Assembly: GCA_016870615.1 (NCBI GenBank) | Contig: VGAZ01000004.1 | Coordinates: forward strand, 1 to 50,405 | Direction: 5' to 3' | Source of the DNA: Actinomycetota bacterium | Lineage (GTDB): Bacteria > Actinomycetota > Humimicrobiia > Humimicrobiales > Humimicrobiaceae | DNA length: 50,405 nucleotides | In this document: positions 22,358 to 31,366 of the stretch, piece by piece | Position numbering within the stretch: the first letter of the stretch is position 1 | Layout of the letters: the number at the start of each line of letters is the position of its first letter | Translations under genes and position numbers: made by a program | The notes under the pieces: generated by a model | The model's input: only the letters and a program-made list of their open reading frames with translations | Told to the model about the DNA's origin: nothing | Database searches by the model: none

Positions 22358-24088
22358 ATGCAGGAAAAATATAACAATGATAATTTTAATGGAAAAATAA
22401 TTATAATCGGGGGAGTTGCAGCAGGCACATCGGCTGCAGTAAAGGCAAGAAGAAAGTCTGAAGATGCAGAGATTATAATTTACGATAAATACAAATATAT
22501 TTCTTACGGCACATGCGGCCTTCCATATTTTGTCAGCGGGAAGATAAGCAGTATTGATAAATTGATAATCAATACCGTAGAGCAGTTTGAAAGAAGATTT
22601 AATATAAAGGTCAGGGTGCTGCATGAAGTAATAAATATTGATCCGCAGGCAAAAACAGTTAAGATCAGGGATTTAGGCACGCAAAAAGAATTTACTGATA
22701 ACTATGATAAACTAATAATTGCCACAGGAACCACCCCGCTTATCCCAGATGAAAGTCTCAGCAGAGCAAAAAATGTATTTTCACTCAGGACTATTGACGA
22801 TGCATGCAATCTTAAAGAATATATCAGTATTTTAACAAGTAAAAATACTGTTTCAGGCACAGGCGCCACTTATAACAGGCGCCCCTGTGCTGTGATAATC
22901 GGGGGCGGATACATTGGCCTTGAACTTATAGATGCGTTTCTCTTAAAAGACTTTGAAGTAACAATAATTGAGAAAATGGATCATATACTCCCGGTCTTTG
23001 ACTATGAAATTATTGAATATCTTGAGAATTACCTTAATAGCAGGGGTGTAAAAATACTTAAAAATACTGAAGTGGAAAGTTTTGAACAGGACGGTAGTAA
23101 AGCGATTAAAGAAGTCCGCCTTTCTGGAGGCCGCAAACTTAAAAGTGACCTTATATTTCTTGGAATAGGCGCCAGGCCAGATACCCGGCTTGCAAAAAAG
23201 TGCGGGCTTTTTACTGGAACTTCAGGAGCTATTATTGTTAATGAATATATGCAGACCAGCCACGCAGATGTTTATGCAGCAGGGGACTGCTGCGAGTGCA
23301 GGGATTTTGTTAGCGGCATACGCCAGTCATATTTTCTTGCGTCAATAGCTAATATTCAGGGCAGGTGCGCAGGATACAATGCTGCAGGCGGGGATTTGAG
23401 ATTTACAGACAGTATTCCCACATCTATAATTAAAGTCGTTGACGTTTCTGCAGCAAAAACAGGCATCAGTTTTTACATGGCAAAAAAACTTCAATTAAAT
23501 GCTGCAAAAATTGAGCTTCACGCTTTAAACCATGCAGGATACTACCCGGGCGCCTCTATGATGCATATGCTCCTGATTTATGACAGGGTAACCGGCATAG
23601 TGCTTGGATTTGAAGCAATAGGTAAAGACGGTATTGACAAAAAGACAGACATAATCTCTGTTGCAATAAGGGCAAAAATGAAAATATGGGAATTGCTTGA
23701 GCTTAATCTTTGCTATCATCCTGAATATGGCTCAGCAAAAGACCCTGTAAATATTCTTGGCATGATTGGCCAGAATATTGAAAAAGGCGAGAACAGCTTT
23801 ATTGATGTAGAAGAATTAAGGGATTTAATAAAGAAAAAAGATGATATTGTAATTATTGATGTTAGAAGTGAAAAAGAATTTGTGGCGGGCCATATTGAAG
23901 GCGCTGTCAACATAGCAGTTGATGATTTGAGGGAAAGGCTAAACTCTCTTGATAAGAAAAGCAGCATTGTGCTTAACTGCAAAACAAGCTACAGAAGTTA
24001 TCTTGCATACAGGATTTTAAAGAATGCCGGATTTGAAAATGTGCGGAATTTAAATGGCTCTTATCTGAGCTGGGACAGGAAATTATGA
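22358..24088 (+). CDS. CoA-disulfide reductase / polysulfide reductase with C-terminal rhodanese domain
   Basis: A 576-residue flavoprotein of the CoADR-RHD type. The FAD loop is IIIGGVAAGTSAAVKARR at about 14-31 and the active cysteine is in SYGTCGLPYFVSG at about 50-62. The NAD(P)H loop AVIIGGGYIGLELIDA is near 180 and DVYAAGDCCECRDF near 305. The C-terminal rhodanese domain (about 480-576) has VIIDVRSEKEFVAGHIEGAVNI and a cysteine in LNCKTSYRSYLA. Characterised relatives reduce CoA-disulfide, CoA-persulfide or polysulfide with NAD(P)H. The domains are complete. It starts a run of overlapping genes with a flavoprotein and a TlpA-like lipoprotein, which implies a thiol or sulfur redox role. 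Confidence 0.92.
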   Translation: MQEKYNNDNFNGKIIIIGGVAAGTSAAVKARRKSEDAEIIIYDKYKYISYGTCGLPYFVSGKISSIDKLIINTVEQFERRFNIKVRVLHEVINIDPQAKTVKIRDLGTQKEFTDNYDKLIIATGTTPLIPDESLSRAKNVFSLRTIDDACNLKEYISILTSKNTVSGTGATYNRRPCAVIIGGGYIGLELIDAFLLKDFEVTIIEKMDHILPVFDYEIIEYLENYLNSRGVKILKNTEVESFEQDGSKAIKEVRLSGGRKLKSDLIFLGIGARPDTRLAKKCGLFTGTSGAIIVNEYMQTSHADVYAAGDCCECRDFVSGIRQSYFLASIANIQGRCAGYNAAGGDLRFTDSIPTSIIKVVDVSAAKTGISFYMAKKLQLNAAKIELHALNHAGYYPGASMMHMLLIYDRVTGIVLGFEAIGKDGIDKKTDIISVAIRAKMKIWELLELNLCYHPEYGSAKDPVNILGMIGQNIEKGENSFIDVEELRDLIKKKDDIVIIDVRSEKEFVAGHIEGAVNIAVDDLRERLNSLDKKSSIVLNCKTSYRSYLAYRILKNAGFENVRNLNGSYLSWDRKL

Positions 24089-24732
24089 AAGTAAGTAAAA
24101 AAAATAAAAAAACATACAGTGTTACAGCAGTTTACGGAAGCCCGAGAAGGGGAGGCAATACGGATGTGCTTTTAAAAAAATTCCTTGAAGGATTGCGCCA
24201 GTGCCGTTATTTTAGCAGTGAATCCAATGAAGAATGTTTAGATTTGCAGATAAAGGAAATATATGTTTCAGAACTAAATATTTCACCATGCAGGGAATGC
24301 AGAAGCTGCTCAAAAAATGGCCAATGCATAGTAAATGATAAGATGCAGGAAATATACCCGTTGCTTGTTAACTGTAACCTTATTCTCATTGCAAGCCCGG
24401 TATTTTTTACTACTGTATCAGGCTACCTGAAGTCCTTTATAGACAGGTTCCAGAGGTTCTGGGCGCTTAAATATGAATTGCAGGAAAAAATAATTACTCC
24501 GGAAAATAATAAAGGAATGCTTTTTTCATGCGCAGGTTCAAATCCGGAGAATATATTTGACTGCACAAAAAAAGTAATGAGGTCTTTATTTGATGTGCTT
24601 TATGTAAAATATTCTGCTGATTTCTGTTATAACAATATAGATTTTAAGGGTGATATGCTAAAACACCCGGAAATAACTGACAGTGTATATAATTTTGGCA
24701 AAAAAGGTGATTTTGTAAAGGAAGTACTATGA
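24085..24732 (+). CDS. NAD(P)H-dependent FMN reductase / iron-sulfur flavoprotein family
   Basis: A 215-residue flavodoxin-fold protein overlapping the previous gene by four bases. The FMN loop YGSPRRGGNTDVLLKKFL is at about 13-30 and ASPVFFTTVSGYLKSFIDRF at about 110-130. A compact cysteine cluster, CRECRSCSKNGQC (C-x2-C-x2-C-x6-C), is present as in iron-sulfur flavoproteins of anaerobes, where it binds a [4Fe-4S] cluster. It probably passes electrons between a dehydrogenase or ferredoxin and an unknown acceptor; the operon suggests disulfide or sulfur substrates. Confidence 0.88.
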   Translation: MKVSKKNKKTYSVTAVYGSPRRGGNTDVLLKKFLEGLRQCRYFSSESNEECLDLQIKEIYVSELNISPCRECRSCSKNGQCIVNDKMQEIYPLLVNCNLILIASPVFFTTVSGYLKSFIDRFQRFWALKYELQEKIITPENNKGMLFSCAGSNPENIFDCTKKVMRSLFDVLYVKYSADFCYNNIDFKGDMLKHPEITDSVYNFGKKGDFVKEVL

Positions 24733-25259
24733 AAATGAAAAAAAACATTAGAAAAACAGCTGGTTTTTTTGCAGCAGCAGTTATTATATTTGCAGCAATT
24801 ATTGCATTTACGGGATGTATTGGAAATACCGGTAAAACCACTCAAGCATCGGAAAGCGGCAGCCCTGACTTTACTCTGCCTGATCTTAAAGGAAACCAGG
24901 TAACTTTAAGCAGCCTTAGAGGCAATGTGGTCGTTATTAATTTCTGGGCAACATGGTGCCCGCCCTGTAAGGCCGAAATACCTGATTTTATTGAGGTTTA
25001 TGATATGTACAGCAGCAGGGGTGTTGAATTCCTGGGAATCAGCGCTGAGGATAAGAACCTCCTGGAAGGTTTTGCAGAAGATTACGGCATTAATTACCCG
25101 GTGCTTATAGACGAAACAGGAAGTGTTTTTCAAGCCTACGGTGTTTCGGCCATACCACAGACTTACATTGTAAACCGGAAAGGCGAAATAGTATTTAAGC
25201 AGACCGGAATGATGTCTAAAAGCCAGCTTTCTTCCGCAATAGACAGTGCCTTAAAGTAA
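24729..25259 (+). CDS. TlpA/ResA-like thioredoxin-fold lipoprotein
   Basis: A 176-residue exported lipoprotein. The basic start, hydrophobic stretch (about 12-28) and FTGC lipobox (Cys30) indicate lipid anchoring after Lgt/Lsp processing. The AhpC/TSA-TlpA fold follows with FTLPDLKGNQVTLSSLRGNVVVINFWATWCPPC, whose WCPPC is the redox dithiol, and the cis-Pro region AIPQTYIV. It reduces disulfides outside the membrane, receiving electrons from CcdA encoded 66 bases downstream. It overlaps the flavoprotein gene by four bases. Confidence 0.95.
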   Translation: MKMKKNIRKTAGFFAAAVIIFAAIIAFTGCIGNTGKTTQASESGSPDFTLPDLKGNQVTLSSLRGNVVVINFWATWCPPCKAEIPDFIEVYDMYSSRGVEFLGISAEDKNLLEGFAEDYGINYPVLIDETGSVFQAYGVSAIPQTYIVNRKGEIVFKQTGMMSKSQLSSAIDSALK

Positions 25260-25325
25260 TTTAAAAGATAAAATATTTAAAAACCGTAAAATATAATTTA
25301 TTAGCACTGGTGTAATTAATTTATT

Positions 25326-26063
25326 ATGCTTGAAGTGGGTATAATTTCAGCTTTTATTGCAGGGATTCTTTCATTTATTTCACCCTGCGTACTGCCGCTT
25401 GTGCCGGTATATCTTGGCATAATGTCAAGAAATACAATATATAAAAGTGAAAAGATAAAACTTTCAGACAGGCTTTACTCGTTTTTCAACAGCCTTCTTT
25501 TTGTTGCAGGTTTTTCCATTGTATTTATAATCCTGGGCTCAACAGCAACACTATTCGGGCAGTTGATGAAGAATTACCTGGGCATTATAGGCCGCATAGG
25601 CGGAGCCATACTTATAATTTTTGGACTTCATTATGTGGGCCTGTTTAAAATACCTTTTCTTAATATGGAAAAAAGGCTTAAGATGCCAGAAAAACTCAGG
25701 ACCGGTTATCTGTGGAGCTTTTTATTCGGGGTAATTTTTTCATTTGGATGGGTGCCCTGCGTGGGAATGATTCTTTCAGCTATCCTGCTTCTTGCAAGCA
25801 ATATGGAAACCCTTGCCCAGGGAATAACTCTTCTTTTGATATTTTCTGCAGGGCTCGGGCTCCCATTTATATTGGCAAGCCTGTTTGTTGGTTTTTCTTC
25901 AAGATTCCTTAAAAAAATCAACAGGCATTTAAATATAATATCAATAATATCCGGGGTTTTCCTTATTGCCCTTGGTATTATTTTTGTTACTGATTCAATG
26001 CTTAAAATAATGAATTTCCTGCTTTCAAGACTCCCTTTTCTTTCAAAAATAAGCTTTTACTAA
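25326..26063 (+). CDS. ccdA: CcdA-family thiol-disulfide transmembrane transporter
   Basis: A 245-residue membrane protein with six hydrophobic helices. The first catalytic cysteine is in SPCVLPLVPVYLG (helix 1) and the second in FGWVPCVGMIL (helix 4), the paired cysteines of CcdA/DsbD-beta that carry electrons from cytoplasmic thioredoxin across the membrane. With the TlpA-like lipoprotein it forms a complete outward reducing pathway. No cytochrome c genes are visible, so a role in general extracytoplasmic disulfide reduction is likely. Confidence 0.94.
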   Translation: MLEVGIISAFIAGILSFISPCVLPLVPVYLGIMSRNTIYKSEKIKLSDRLYSFFNSLLFVAGFSIVFIILGSTATLFGQLMKNYLGIIGRIGGAILIIFGLHYVGLFKIPFLNMEKRLKMPEKLRTGYLWSFLFGVIFSFGWVPCVGMILSAILLLASNMETLAQGITLLLIFSAGLGLPFILASLFVGFSSRFLKKINRHLNIISIISGVFLIALGIIFVTDSMLKIMNFLLSRLPFLSKISFY

Positions 26064-26169
26064 AAAAAATATATTTAATGGCTTTACAAATTTAACCTGT
26101 TGCTAAGAAGGTAAAATCCCAGCCTTGCTGCCTGGATTGCTTTGTTTAATCTCAGATAAAATAAAATAC

Positions 26170-26925
26170 TTATTCTACCGGATAGCCAATAGGTATTATA
26201 TAAATAGGAGTGTATTTTTTAGATAAATTAATAATTTCAAGTATTTTATCGTCTTCAAATGCCCCTATTGGTACGGCTCCAAGTTCAAGCGACACAGCAG
26301 TAAGCAGTATATTCTGGCAGACATGGCCTGCCTCAATATCGGCATATCTTATTCCGCGGCTTCCATATTTGCCTGTAGTTCTTTCATAAACTGCAGTTAT
26401 GGCTATTACTGAATCTGCTCTGGCAACAGAGCCCTGCGACAGGCAGGCTTTATATAATTCATTACGCATATCGTTTGGCCTTAACTGTAAAAGCTTATGT
26501 TCATCAGGCAGGTATTTAAATACTCCATCTTTATTAAAAAGAAAAACATCTAAGGGATAAAGCGCGCCTGCTGAAGGTGCTGTGCGGAAACCTTTATCTT
26601 TTTCTGTAATACCCTGGGCAGCCCACAGCAGCATTGATATCTTTTCAAATTCAATTTCCCGGCCGGAAAAATCCCTTACAGATCTCCTGTTAAGTAAAGC
26701 ATCGCAAAGAGCATATTTGTTTGTTTCCGGGATTTTGGCAAGTTTAATTATATTTTCCCTATTTTCCATGTCTTCTGTATTTAAAATATTTGAATTTGAA
26801 TTTTGAGCAGATATTTGGGCATCGCTGATTTGGCAAGAAAGAATAGAAAAAGCAAGTATAAGAAATATTGCTGTTGCAATAATCAACAAGCATTTAAAAG
26901 ATAAAAATTTATTTTTACCAGCCAT
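26170..26925 (-). CDS. SagB/ThcOx-type nitroreductase-fold lipoprotein
   Basis: An FMN-dependent nitroreductase-superfamily protein of the SagB type. NRRSVRDFSGREI binds FMN phosphate, and the diagnostic TAPSAGALYPLDVFLF block is followed by a late IEAGHVCQNILL and a terminal IGYPV. I choose ATG 26925 as start. This gives a basic segment, one hydrophobic helix and ILSC at about 28-31, a good lipobox, so the domain would sit outside the cell membrane. An upstream TTG at 26985 is in frame but lacks a ribosome binding site. SagB enzymes in peptide clusters oxidise azolines; no cyclodehydratase or precursor peptide is nearby, so that role is not supported here. Confidence 0.85.
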   Translation of the reverse strand: MAGKNKFLSFKCLLIIATAIFLILAFSILSCQISDAQISAQNSNSNILNTEDMENRENIIKLAKIPETNKYALCDALLNRRSVRDFSGREIEFEKISMLLWAAQGITEKDKGFRTAPSAGALYPLDVFLFNKDGVFKYLPDEHKLLQLRPNDMRNELYKACLSQGSVARADSVIAITAVYERTTGKYGSRGIRYADIEAGHVCQNILLTAVSLELGAVPIGAFEDDKILEIINLSKKYTPIYIIPIGYPVE

Positions 26926-27039
26926 TTTACTTTTTTTAATATAATTATGACAACCTTGTTTAAGTATATAAATTAACTTTAGCAATTTAAAATATACTTA
27001 TTAATATAGCTAATTATACCAGAATTTATAAAAATTTGA

Positions 27040-27079
27040 GCGGGCTTTTTCTTGCCGGGGAAAAAGCCTGCGTGTTTTT
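27040..27079 (+). terminator. Strong hairpin with T run in the divergent gap upstream of lgt
   Basis: A 12-bp stem (27040-27051 with 27060-27071, one G-T pair) has an 8-base loop TTGCCGGG and is followed by GTGTTTTTG. It lies between two divergently read genes, not after either, about 190 bases before the lgt start. It could attenuate transcription into lgt or mark the end of an unseen small transcript. Confidence 0.5.
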
Positions 27080-27265
27080 GAACTACCCATCCCGGCCTTA
27101 ATGTTTTAATTTCATCGCTATCCCGGAATTTTATATGCTAACAAAAATCATGGATTTCAAAAAATTTGAAATATCAGTTTTTTTTAAAATATGCTATCAT
27201 TTTTCAGTGTTTTTATAATTAAGCAGTTTTTTAATTTATTAAAAATAATAGCAGGGAGAATACAA

Positions 27266-28090
27266 TTGTCAGCAGTAAATCCAATTGCTTTTAGTTTCGG
27301 GAATTTTGAAATAAGATGGTACGGTATTTTAATTGCGGCAGCTCTACTTATTGGTATTTTTGTTTCATATTTTCTTGCAAAATACAGGGGCCAAAAACCT
27401 GAAGAAGTTGTTAATTTTGCACCTTTTGCAGTTATATTCGGGGTATTAGGGGCAAGGATTTTGCATGTTATAGTCAACTGGTCATACTATAGCGCCAATC
27501 TTTCCTATATTTTTGCATTCAGGAGGGGTGGCCTTGCAATACAGGGAGTTATGCTTGGTGGCGTTATTGCATTGCTTGTATTCTGTAAAATAAGGAAACT
27601 TGATTTCTGGCTATGGGCAGATATCATATCCCCGGCATTAATACTTGGCCAGGCTATAGGAAGATGGGGCAATTATTTTAACCAGGAAGCGTTCGGGCTG
27701 CCGACAAGCTTGCCCTGGAAAATATTTATTGAAGCCCCATACAGGCCTGCCGCTTATTCAAATTCAGAATTTTTCCATCCAACTTTTTTTTATGAATTTT
27801 TAGCAAATCTCATTCTTTTTGGCCTGCTTCTTTTAATTCACAGGTTTTATAAAAAAAGGCCCGACAAATTTCCCAACGGGCTTATATTTGTAACCTATCT
27901 TGGGGTTTATGCCATTTACAGGACTGTAATTGAATACTACAGGCTTGACAGCAGCGAATTTTTGGGCATAAAAGTAGTATATATTCTTGATGCCATAGCT
28001 TTGATTGCAGCGCTTATAATAGCAAATAATCTTGTAAAGAAGTTCAGGCTTAAAAAAATGCGCCAGGAGATGGAAAAATCTGAAGAGTAA
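27266..28090 (+). CDS. lgt: Prolipoprotein diacylglyceryl transferase
   Basis: A 274-residue seven-helix membrane enzyme that moves diacylglycerol from phosphatidylglycerol to the lipobox cysteine of prelipoproteins. Family blocks are NPIAFSFGNFEIRWYGILIA, LGARILHVI, RRGGLAIQGVMLGG and the Lgt signature GQAIGRWGNYFNQEAFG. The start is TTG at 27266, six bases after GGGAGA, giving the usual N terminus; an upstream ATG (27191) adds 25 unlikely residues. The window encodes at least two substrates, the TlpA-like and SagB-like lipoproteins. Confidence 0.95.
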   Translation: MSAVNPIAFSFGNFEIRWYGILIAAALLIGIFVSYFLAKYRGQKPEEVVNFAPFAVIFGVLGARILHVIVNWSYYSANLSYIFAFRRGGLAIQGVMLGGVIALLVFCKIRKLDFWLWADIISPALILGQAIGRWGNYFNQEAFGLPTSLPWKIFIEAPYRPAAYSNSEFFHPTFFYEFLANLILFGLLLLIHRFYKKRPDKFPNGLIFVTYLGVYAIYRTVIEYYRLDSSEFLGIKVVYILDAIALIAALIIANNLVKKFRLKKMRQEMEKSEE

Positions 28091-28114
28091 TCTTAGCCGG
28101 AATAAGAATATTTT

Positions 28115-28687
28115 TCATAAATTGTTAATTGCATCCCTGATGCTGTATTTGCAGCCGCAGTAATCCTGCCTGTATATATTGCATTCTTTTGCCATCTGTA
28201 TGGTCTTTTTAAACCCGTCATTTTTCTTGAAGTTTGCAGGAAAATATTTTACCTTATTAAGATTTGAAACTTCAGCCCCTGCAGCATTTATTATTTCAGC
28301 ATTTTTATGGGGACTTACTGAAAGGGTTGTTGCAAAAAAATCATGCTTATTGTTTTCCGCAGCCAGGGTTGTTCTTTTTAATCTTACTTTAAAACATATG
28401 ATGCACCTTTTTTGGCCCTCGGGCTCATCTGCAAATCCTTCTACAGCTTTTTCCCAGCGCCTGAAATCATACTGTCCGGCAATCAAGGCAACTTTAAGTT
28501 TTTTTGATATCCTGGTGACTTCTGCCAGCCTTTTTTTATACTCGCCTTCCGGATAAATATTGGGATTGTAGAAATAAAAAGTTATCCGGTAATCATTTTT
28601 AAGCAAATCATAGGGATATAAAAGACAGTTTGCGCAGCAAACATGCAAAAGCATTTTGGGCATAAAGGCAAGTTTTTCATCTCTCAT
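28115..28687 (-). CDS. queH: Epoxyqueuosine reductase QueH
   Basis: A 191-residue protein of the DUF208/QueH family, which performs the last step of queuosine synthesis (epoxyqueuosine to queuosine in tRNA) without cobalamin. Metal/cluster cysteine pairs are in LLHVCCANCLLYP at the N terminus, KRCIICFKVRLKRT in the middle and YRQDYCGCKYS at the end; ATTLSVSPHKN is also typical. The start is uncertain: ATG 28687 is used here, ATG 28660 would also fit, and a TTG at 28741 would add 18 atypical residues. It is divergent from hisD. Confidence 0.92.
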   Translation of the reverse strand: MRDEKLAFMPKMLLHVCCANCLLYPYDLLKNDYRITFYFYNPNIYPEGEYKKRLAEVTRISKKLKVALIAGQYDFRRWEKAVEGFADEPEGQKRCIICFKVRLKRTTLAAENNKHDFFATTLSVSPHKNAEIINAAGAEVSNLNKVKYFPANFKKNDGFKKTIQMAKECNIYRQDYCGCKYSIRDAINNL

Positions 28688-28759
28688 TTTATTCTTGTAT
28701 TTATTATTTTTTTTTAATATATTACATGAATGTGTTTTCAAAGAAAATAATTATTAACT

Positions 28760-30106
28760 ATGCTTAAAGACTTCTTAAAAGTTAGCAAAATAAAAGACCT
28801 GGGCCAGGTAAGAGAGTTTGCTGCCAGGTCAAGCTCTATAAAGCCTCAAATAATAAAAACTGTTTCCGGTATAATTGAAGATATAAGATTGTCCGGCCAG
28901 CAGGCATTGTTTAAATACTGCAGCAAATATGATGGCATAAAAGCTAAAAAGCTTGAGGATATAAAAGTCTGTAAAGAGGAATTTGAAAAAGCTTCAGACA
29001 GCATTCCGCTTAAATATCCCGGACTTGTTGACGCAATAAAAACTGCAGTAAAAAATCTTGAGTTATATCACAGCTTTCAAATAAAAAATGAACCCAAAAC
29101 CTGGTATTTTAAGACGGGCAAAGAAAATAAAAAGATTTTAGGGCAGATTGTGCGGCCGCTTGAAAGGGCGGGACTGTATATACCAGGCGGAAGGTTTCTG
29201 TACCCCTCATCCATACTTATGAGCGCAGTTCCTGCAAAAATAGCGGGTGTTAAGGATATAGCAGTATGCACTCCCCCTGGACGTGATGGACAAATAAGCG
29301 GGCTTCTTTTATATATTTTTTCAATGCTTGGAATTTATGAAGTATATAAAATCGGGGGCGCCCAGGCAATAGCTGTGCTTGCTTACGGCACAGAGGATAT
29401 TAAAAAGGTTGATAAAATAGCAGGGCCCGGAAATATTTATGTTACAGCTGCAAAAAAACTGGTATACGGAAGTGTTGGCATTGACAGTCTTGCCGGCCCA
29501 AGTGAAGTGATGGTAATTGCTGATAAAAGCGCAAACCCGGCATACATTGCTTCTGATCTTATTTCGCAGGCAGAACACGATCCGCAATCTTCCTGCTTAC
29601 TTTTAAGTACCGATGAAGGCATTGCTGAAAATACTATAAAAGAAATATGCAGGCAGGTTGATTTTATTTCAGAAAATTATAAAGACAGGTTTGACAGGGA
29701 AACTGTAGTCAAAACTTTAAAAAAGCGGTGCAGGATATTTTTCAGCCAAAGTATGGGTTTATGCATTGACGCATGCAATCTTTTTGCCCCGGAACATCTT
29801 GAGCTTATGGTAAATGATTATGAAAGCATACTTCAGCAGATTAAAAATGCAGGCGCCATATTTATAGGGAATTACAGCCCTGTTGCTGCAGGAGATTATT
29901 TATGCGGGACAAATCATGTAATACCCACCGCTCAGAATGCAAGGTTTTCATCGCCGCTGGGGGTTTATGATTTTATGAAAAAAAGCAGTGTGGCAAATTA
30001 CGACAGGCAGTCACTTGAAAGTGAAGCAGGGCATATTAGCGTTTTTTCAGATTTTGAAAACCTGGTAGCGCATAAAAATTCCATAGAGATAAGGTTTAAA
30101 ACCTGA
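28760..30106 (+). CDS. hisD: Histidinol dehydrogenase
   Basis: A 448-residue enzyme catalysing the last two oxidations of histidine synthesis (L-histidinol to L-histidine, NAD+, Zn2+). Hallmarks are ERAGLYIPGG, the IAGPGNIYVTAAKKLVYG block, GPSEVMVIAD, the zinc-site SQAEHDPQSS, the catalytic PEHLELM and GTNHVIPTA. Length is slightly above the usual 430. It is followed after 69 bases by hisC. The other his genes are not in the window. Confidence 0.97.
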   Translation: MLKDFLKVSKIKDLGQVREFAARSSSIKPQIIKTVSGIIEDIRLSGQQALFKYCSKYDGIKAKKLEDIKVCKEEFEKASDSIPLKYPGLVDAIKTAVKNLELYHSFQIKNEPKTWYFKTGKENKKILGQIVRPLERAGLYIPGGRFLYPSSILMSAVPAKIAGVKDIAVCTPPGRDGQISGLLLYIFSMLGIYEVYKIGGAQAIAVLAYGTEDIKKVDKIAGPGNIYVTAAKKLVYGSVGIDSLAGPSEVMVIADKSANPAYIASDLISQAEHDPQSSCLLLSTDEGIAENTIKEICRQVDFISENYKDRFDRETVVKTLKKRCRIFFSQSMGLCIDACNLFAPEHLELMVNDYESILQQIKNAGAIFIGNYSPVAAGDYLCGTNHVIPTAQNARFSSPLGVYDFMKKSSVANYDRQSLESEAGHISVFSDFENLVAHKNSIEIRFKT

Positions 30107-30117
30107 AAAAAAGGACA

Positions 30118-30175
30118 TTTTTCTTTTTAAACGAAGTATTATGCCTTAAGCACAGGGAAAGGAATGATAATAAAA
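30118..30175 (+). promoter_or_regulatory. hisC leader, copy 1 of a shared 5' leader
   Basis: The leader has a T-rich run (30118-30128), then ATTATGCC-TTAAGC, then GGGAAAGGAAT, an A/T spacer of 11-12 bases and ATG. The same order and similar bases recur before the metallophosphoesterase (35078) and the 2-phosphoglycerate-kinase-like gene (35995). The AAAGGA element abuts an upstream ATG (30164), so it can only serve the ATG at 30176, at an unusually long spacing. Confidence 0.45.
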
Positions 30176-31288
30176 ATGAAATTAAAATTAAAGCCATGGA
30201 TAAACAGCCTCCCCGGATATGTTGCAGGCAGGACAATTGAGGAAATAAAAAAGGAGTTTAAATTAAATGAAGTCCATAAAATGGCTTCAAATGAAAATAT
30301 ACTTGGCCCGTGCAGCCAGGTGCGCAAGTACATTAAGGAAAATCTTGATGATATAAATTATTATCCGGACAGCGATGCGGCAGCAGTAAGGGAGGCAATA
30401 GCTTCAAAATGCGGGATTGAAGCAGGCAATATTATAATGGGCAACGGCACCGACCAGATAATTGAGATGATATGCGACTGTTTTATAATGGAGGGCGATA
30501 ATATTGTAAATGCTGATCCCAATTTTATTATTTATGAAAAGGCGGCATTGAAATGCGGAGGACAAGCTGTAAAGGTTGCCCTCAAAAAAGAAGATTTTAG
30601 CCAGGATGGGCAGAAAATTGTAAAAGCTGTTAATGACAGGACAAGAATAGTATTTCTTGCAAGCCCCCATAACCCGACAGGAACTATAATTTGCGAAAAA
30701 GATTTAGTTTTTATTTTACAAAACATACCGGATGATGTACTGATTGTAATTGATGAAGCCTATTATGAATATCTTGAAGATTCTTTCAGGCCAGACACAA
30801 TTAAATATATAAAAGAATACCCGAACCTGGTTTCTTTGAGGACATTTTCAAAAATATACGGTCTTGCGGGGCTTAGAATAGGTTATGGTATTGCAGACAA
30901 GAATATAATAGACGCATTAAATAAAATAAGGCTGCCTTTTAATACGAGCCTTATTGCTCAAAAAGCTGCGGCGACAGCAATTGAAAACGACTGGTATATC
31001 GAGCGCATAAGGGATAGCATAAATGAAGAAAAAGATAAGTTCTACAGATTTCTTGACAGCGCTAAAATAGAATATATCAAATCATATGCCAATTTTATAC
31101 TTATAAAGACAGGCAGCAAAAGCGCAGGCATTGTAAAAGGGCTGCTTGAAAGCGGTTTTATTGTCAGGCCGGGCGCAAATCTTGGTTTTAATGAATATAT
31201 AAGGGTTACTGTATCTGTGCCGGATGTAAATGAAAAATTCATTAAAAAATTCTCTGAAATATATAATTATTTCTACGGGAAAAAATAA
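30176..31288 (+). CDS. hisC: Histidinol-phosphate aminotransferase
   Basis: A 370-residue PLP enzyme of fold type I. It begins WINSLPGYVAGRTIEEIKKEF (HisC-type N terminus), with NENILGP and NGTDQIIEM for substrate and phosphate contacts. The PLP lysine is in TFSKIYGLAGLRIGYG and the phosphate-binding arginine in FIVRPGANLGF. It transfers an amino group from glutamate to imidazole-acetol phosphate in histidine synthesis. ATG 30164 four codons earlier is in frame, but AAAGGA touches it, so 30176 is preferred. Broad specificity for aromatic amino acids is possible. Confidence 0.95.
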   Translation: MKLKLKPWINSLPGYVAGRTIEEIKKEFKLNEVHKMASNENILGPCSQVRKYIKENLDDINYYPDSDAAAVREAIASKCGIEAGNIIMGNGTDQIIEMICDCFIMEGDNIVNADPNFIIYEKAALKCGGQAVKVALKKEDFSQDGQKIVKAVNDRTRIVFLASPHNPTGTIICEKDLVFILQNIPDDVLIVIDEAYYEYLEDSFRPDTIKYIKEYPNLVSLRTFSKIYGLAGLRIGYGIADKNIIDALNKIRLPFNTSLIAQKAAATAIENDWYIERIRDSINEEKDKFYRFLDSAKIEYIKSYANFILIKTGSKSAGIVKGLLESGFIVRPGANLGFNEYIRVTVSVPDVNEKFIKKFSEIYNYFYGKK

Positions 31289-31366
31289 GATTGGCCGGTC
31301 TTTGTTTATTATAAAGTCTGGCACTGTATTTTTAAAATATTTAACAGGAAGGAAAGGAAACATGAA

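Noticed and set aside
22253-22624. Minus-strand ORF opposite the start of the CoA-disulfide reductase gene
   Set aside because: It overlaps a certain gene, has odd residue content rich in Cys, Ile and Tyr, and is a shadow of the coding frame.
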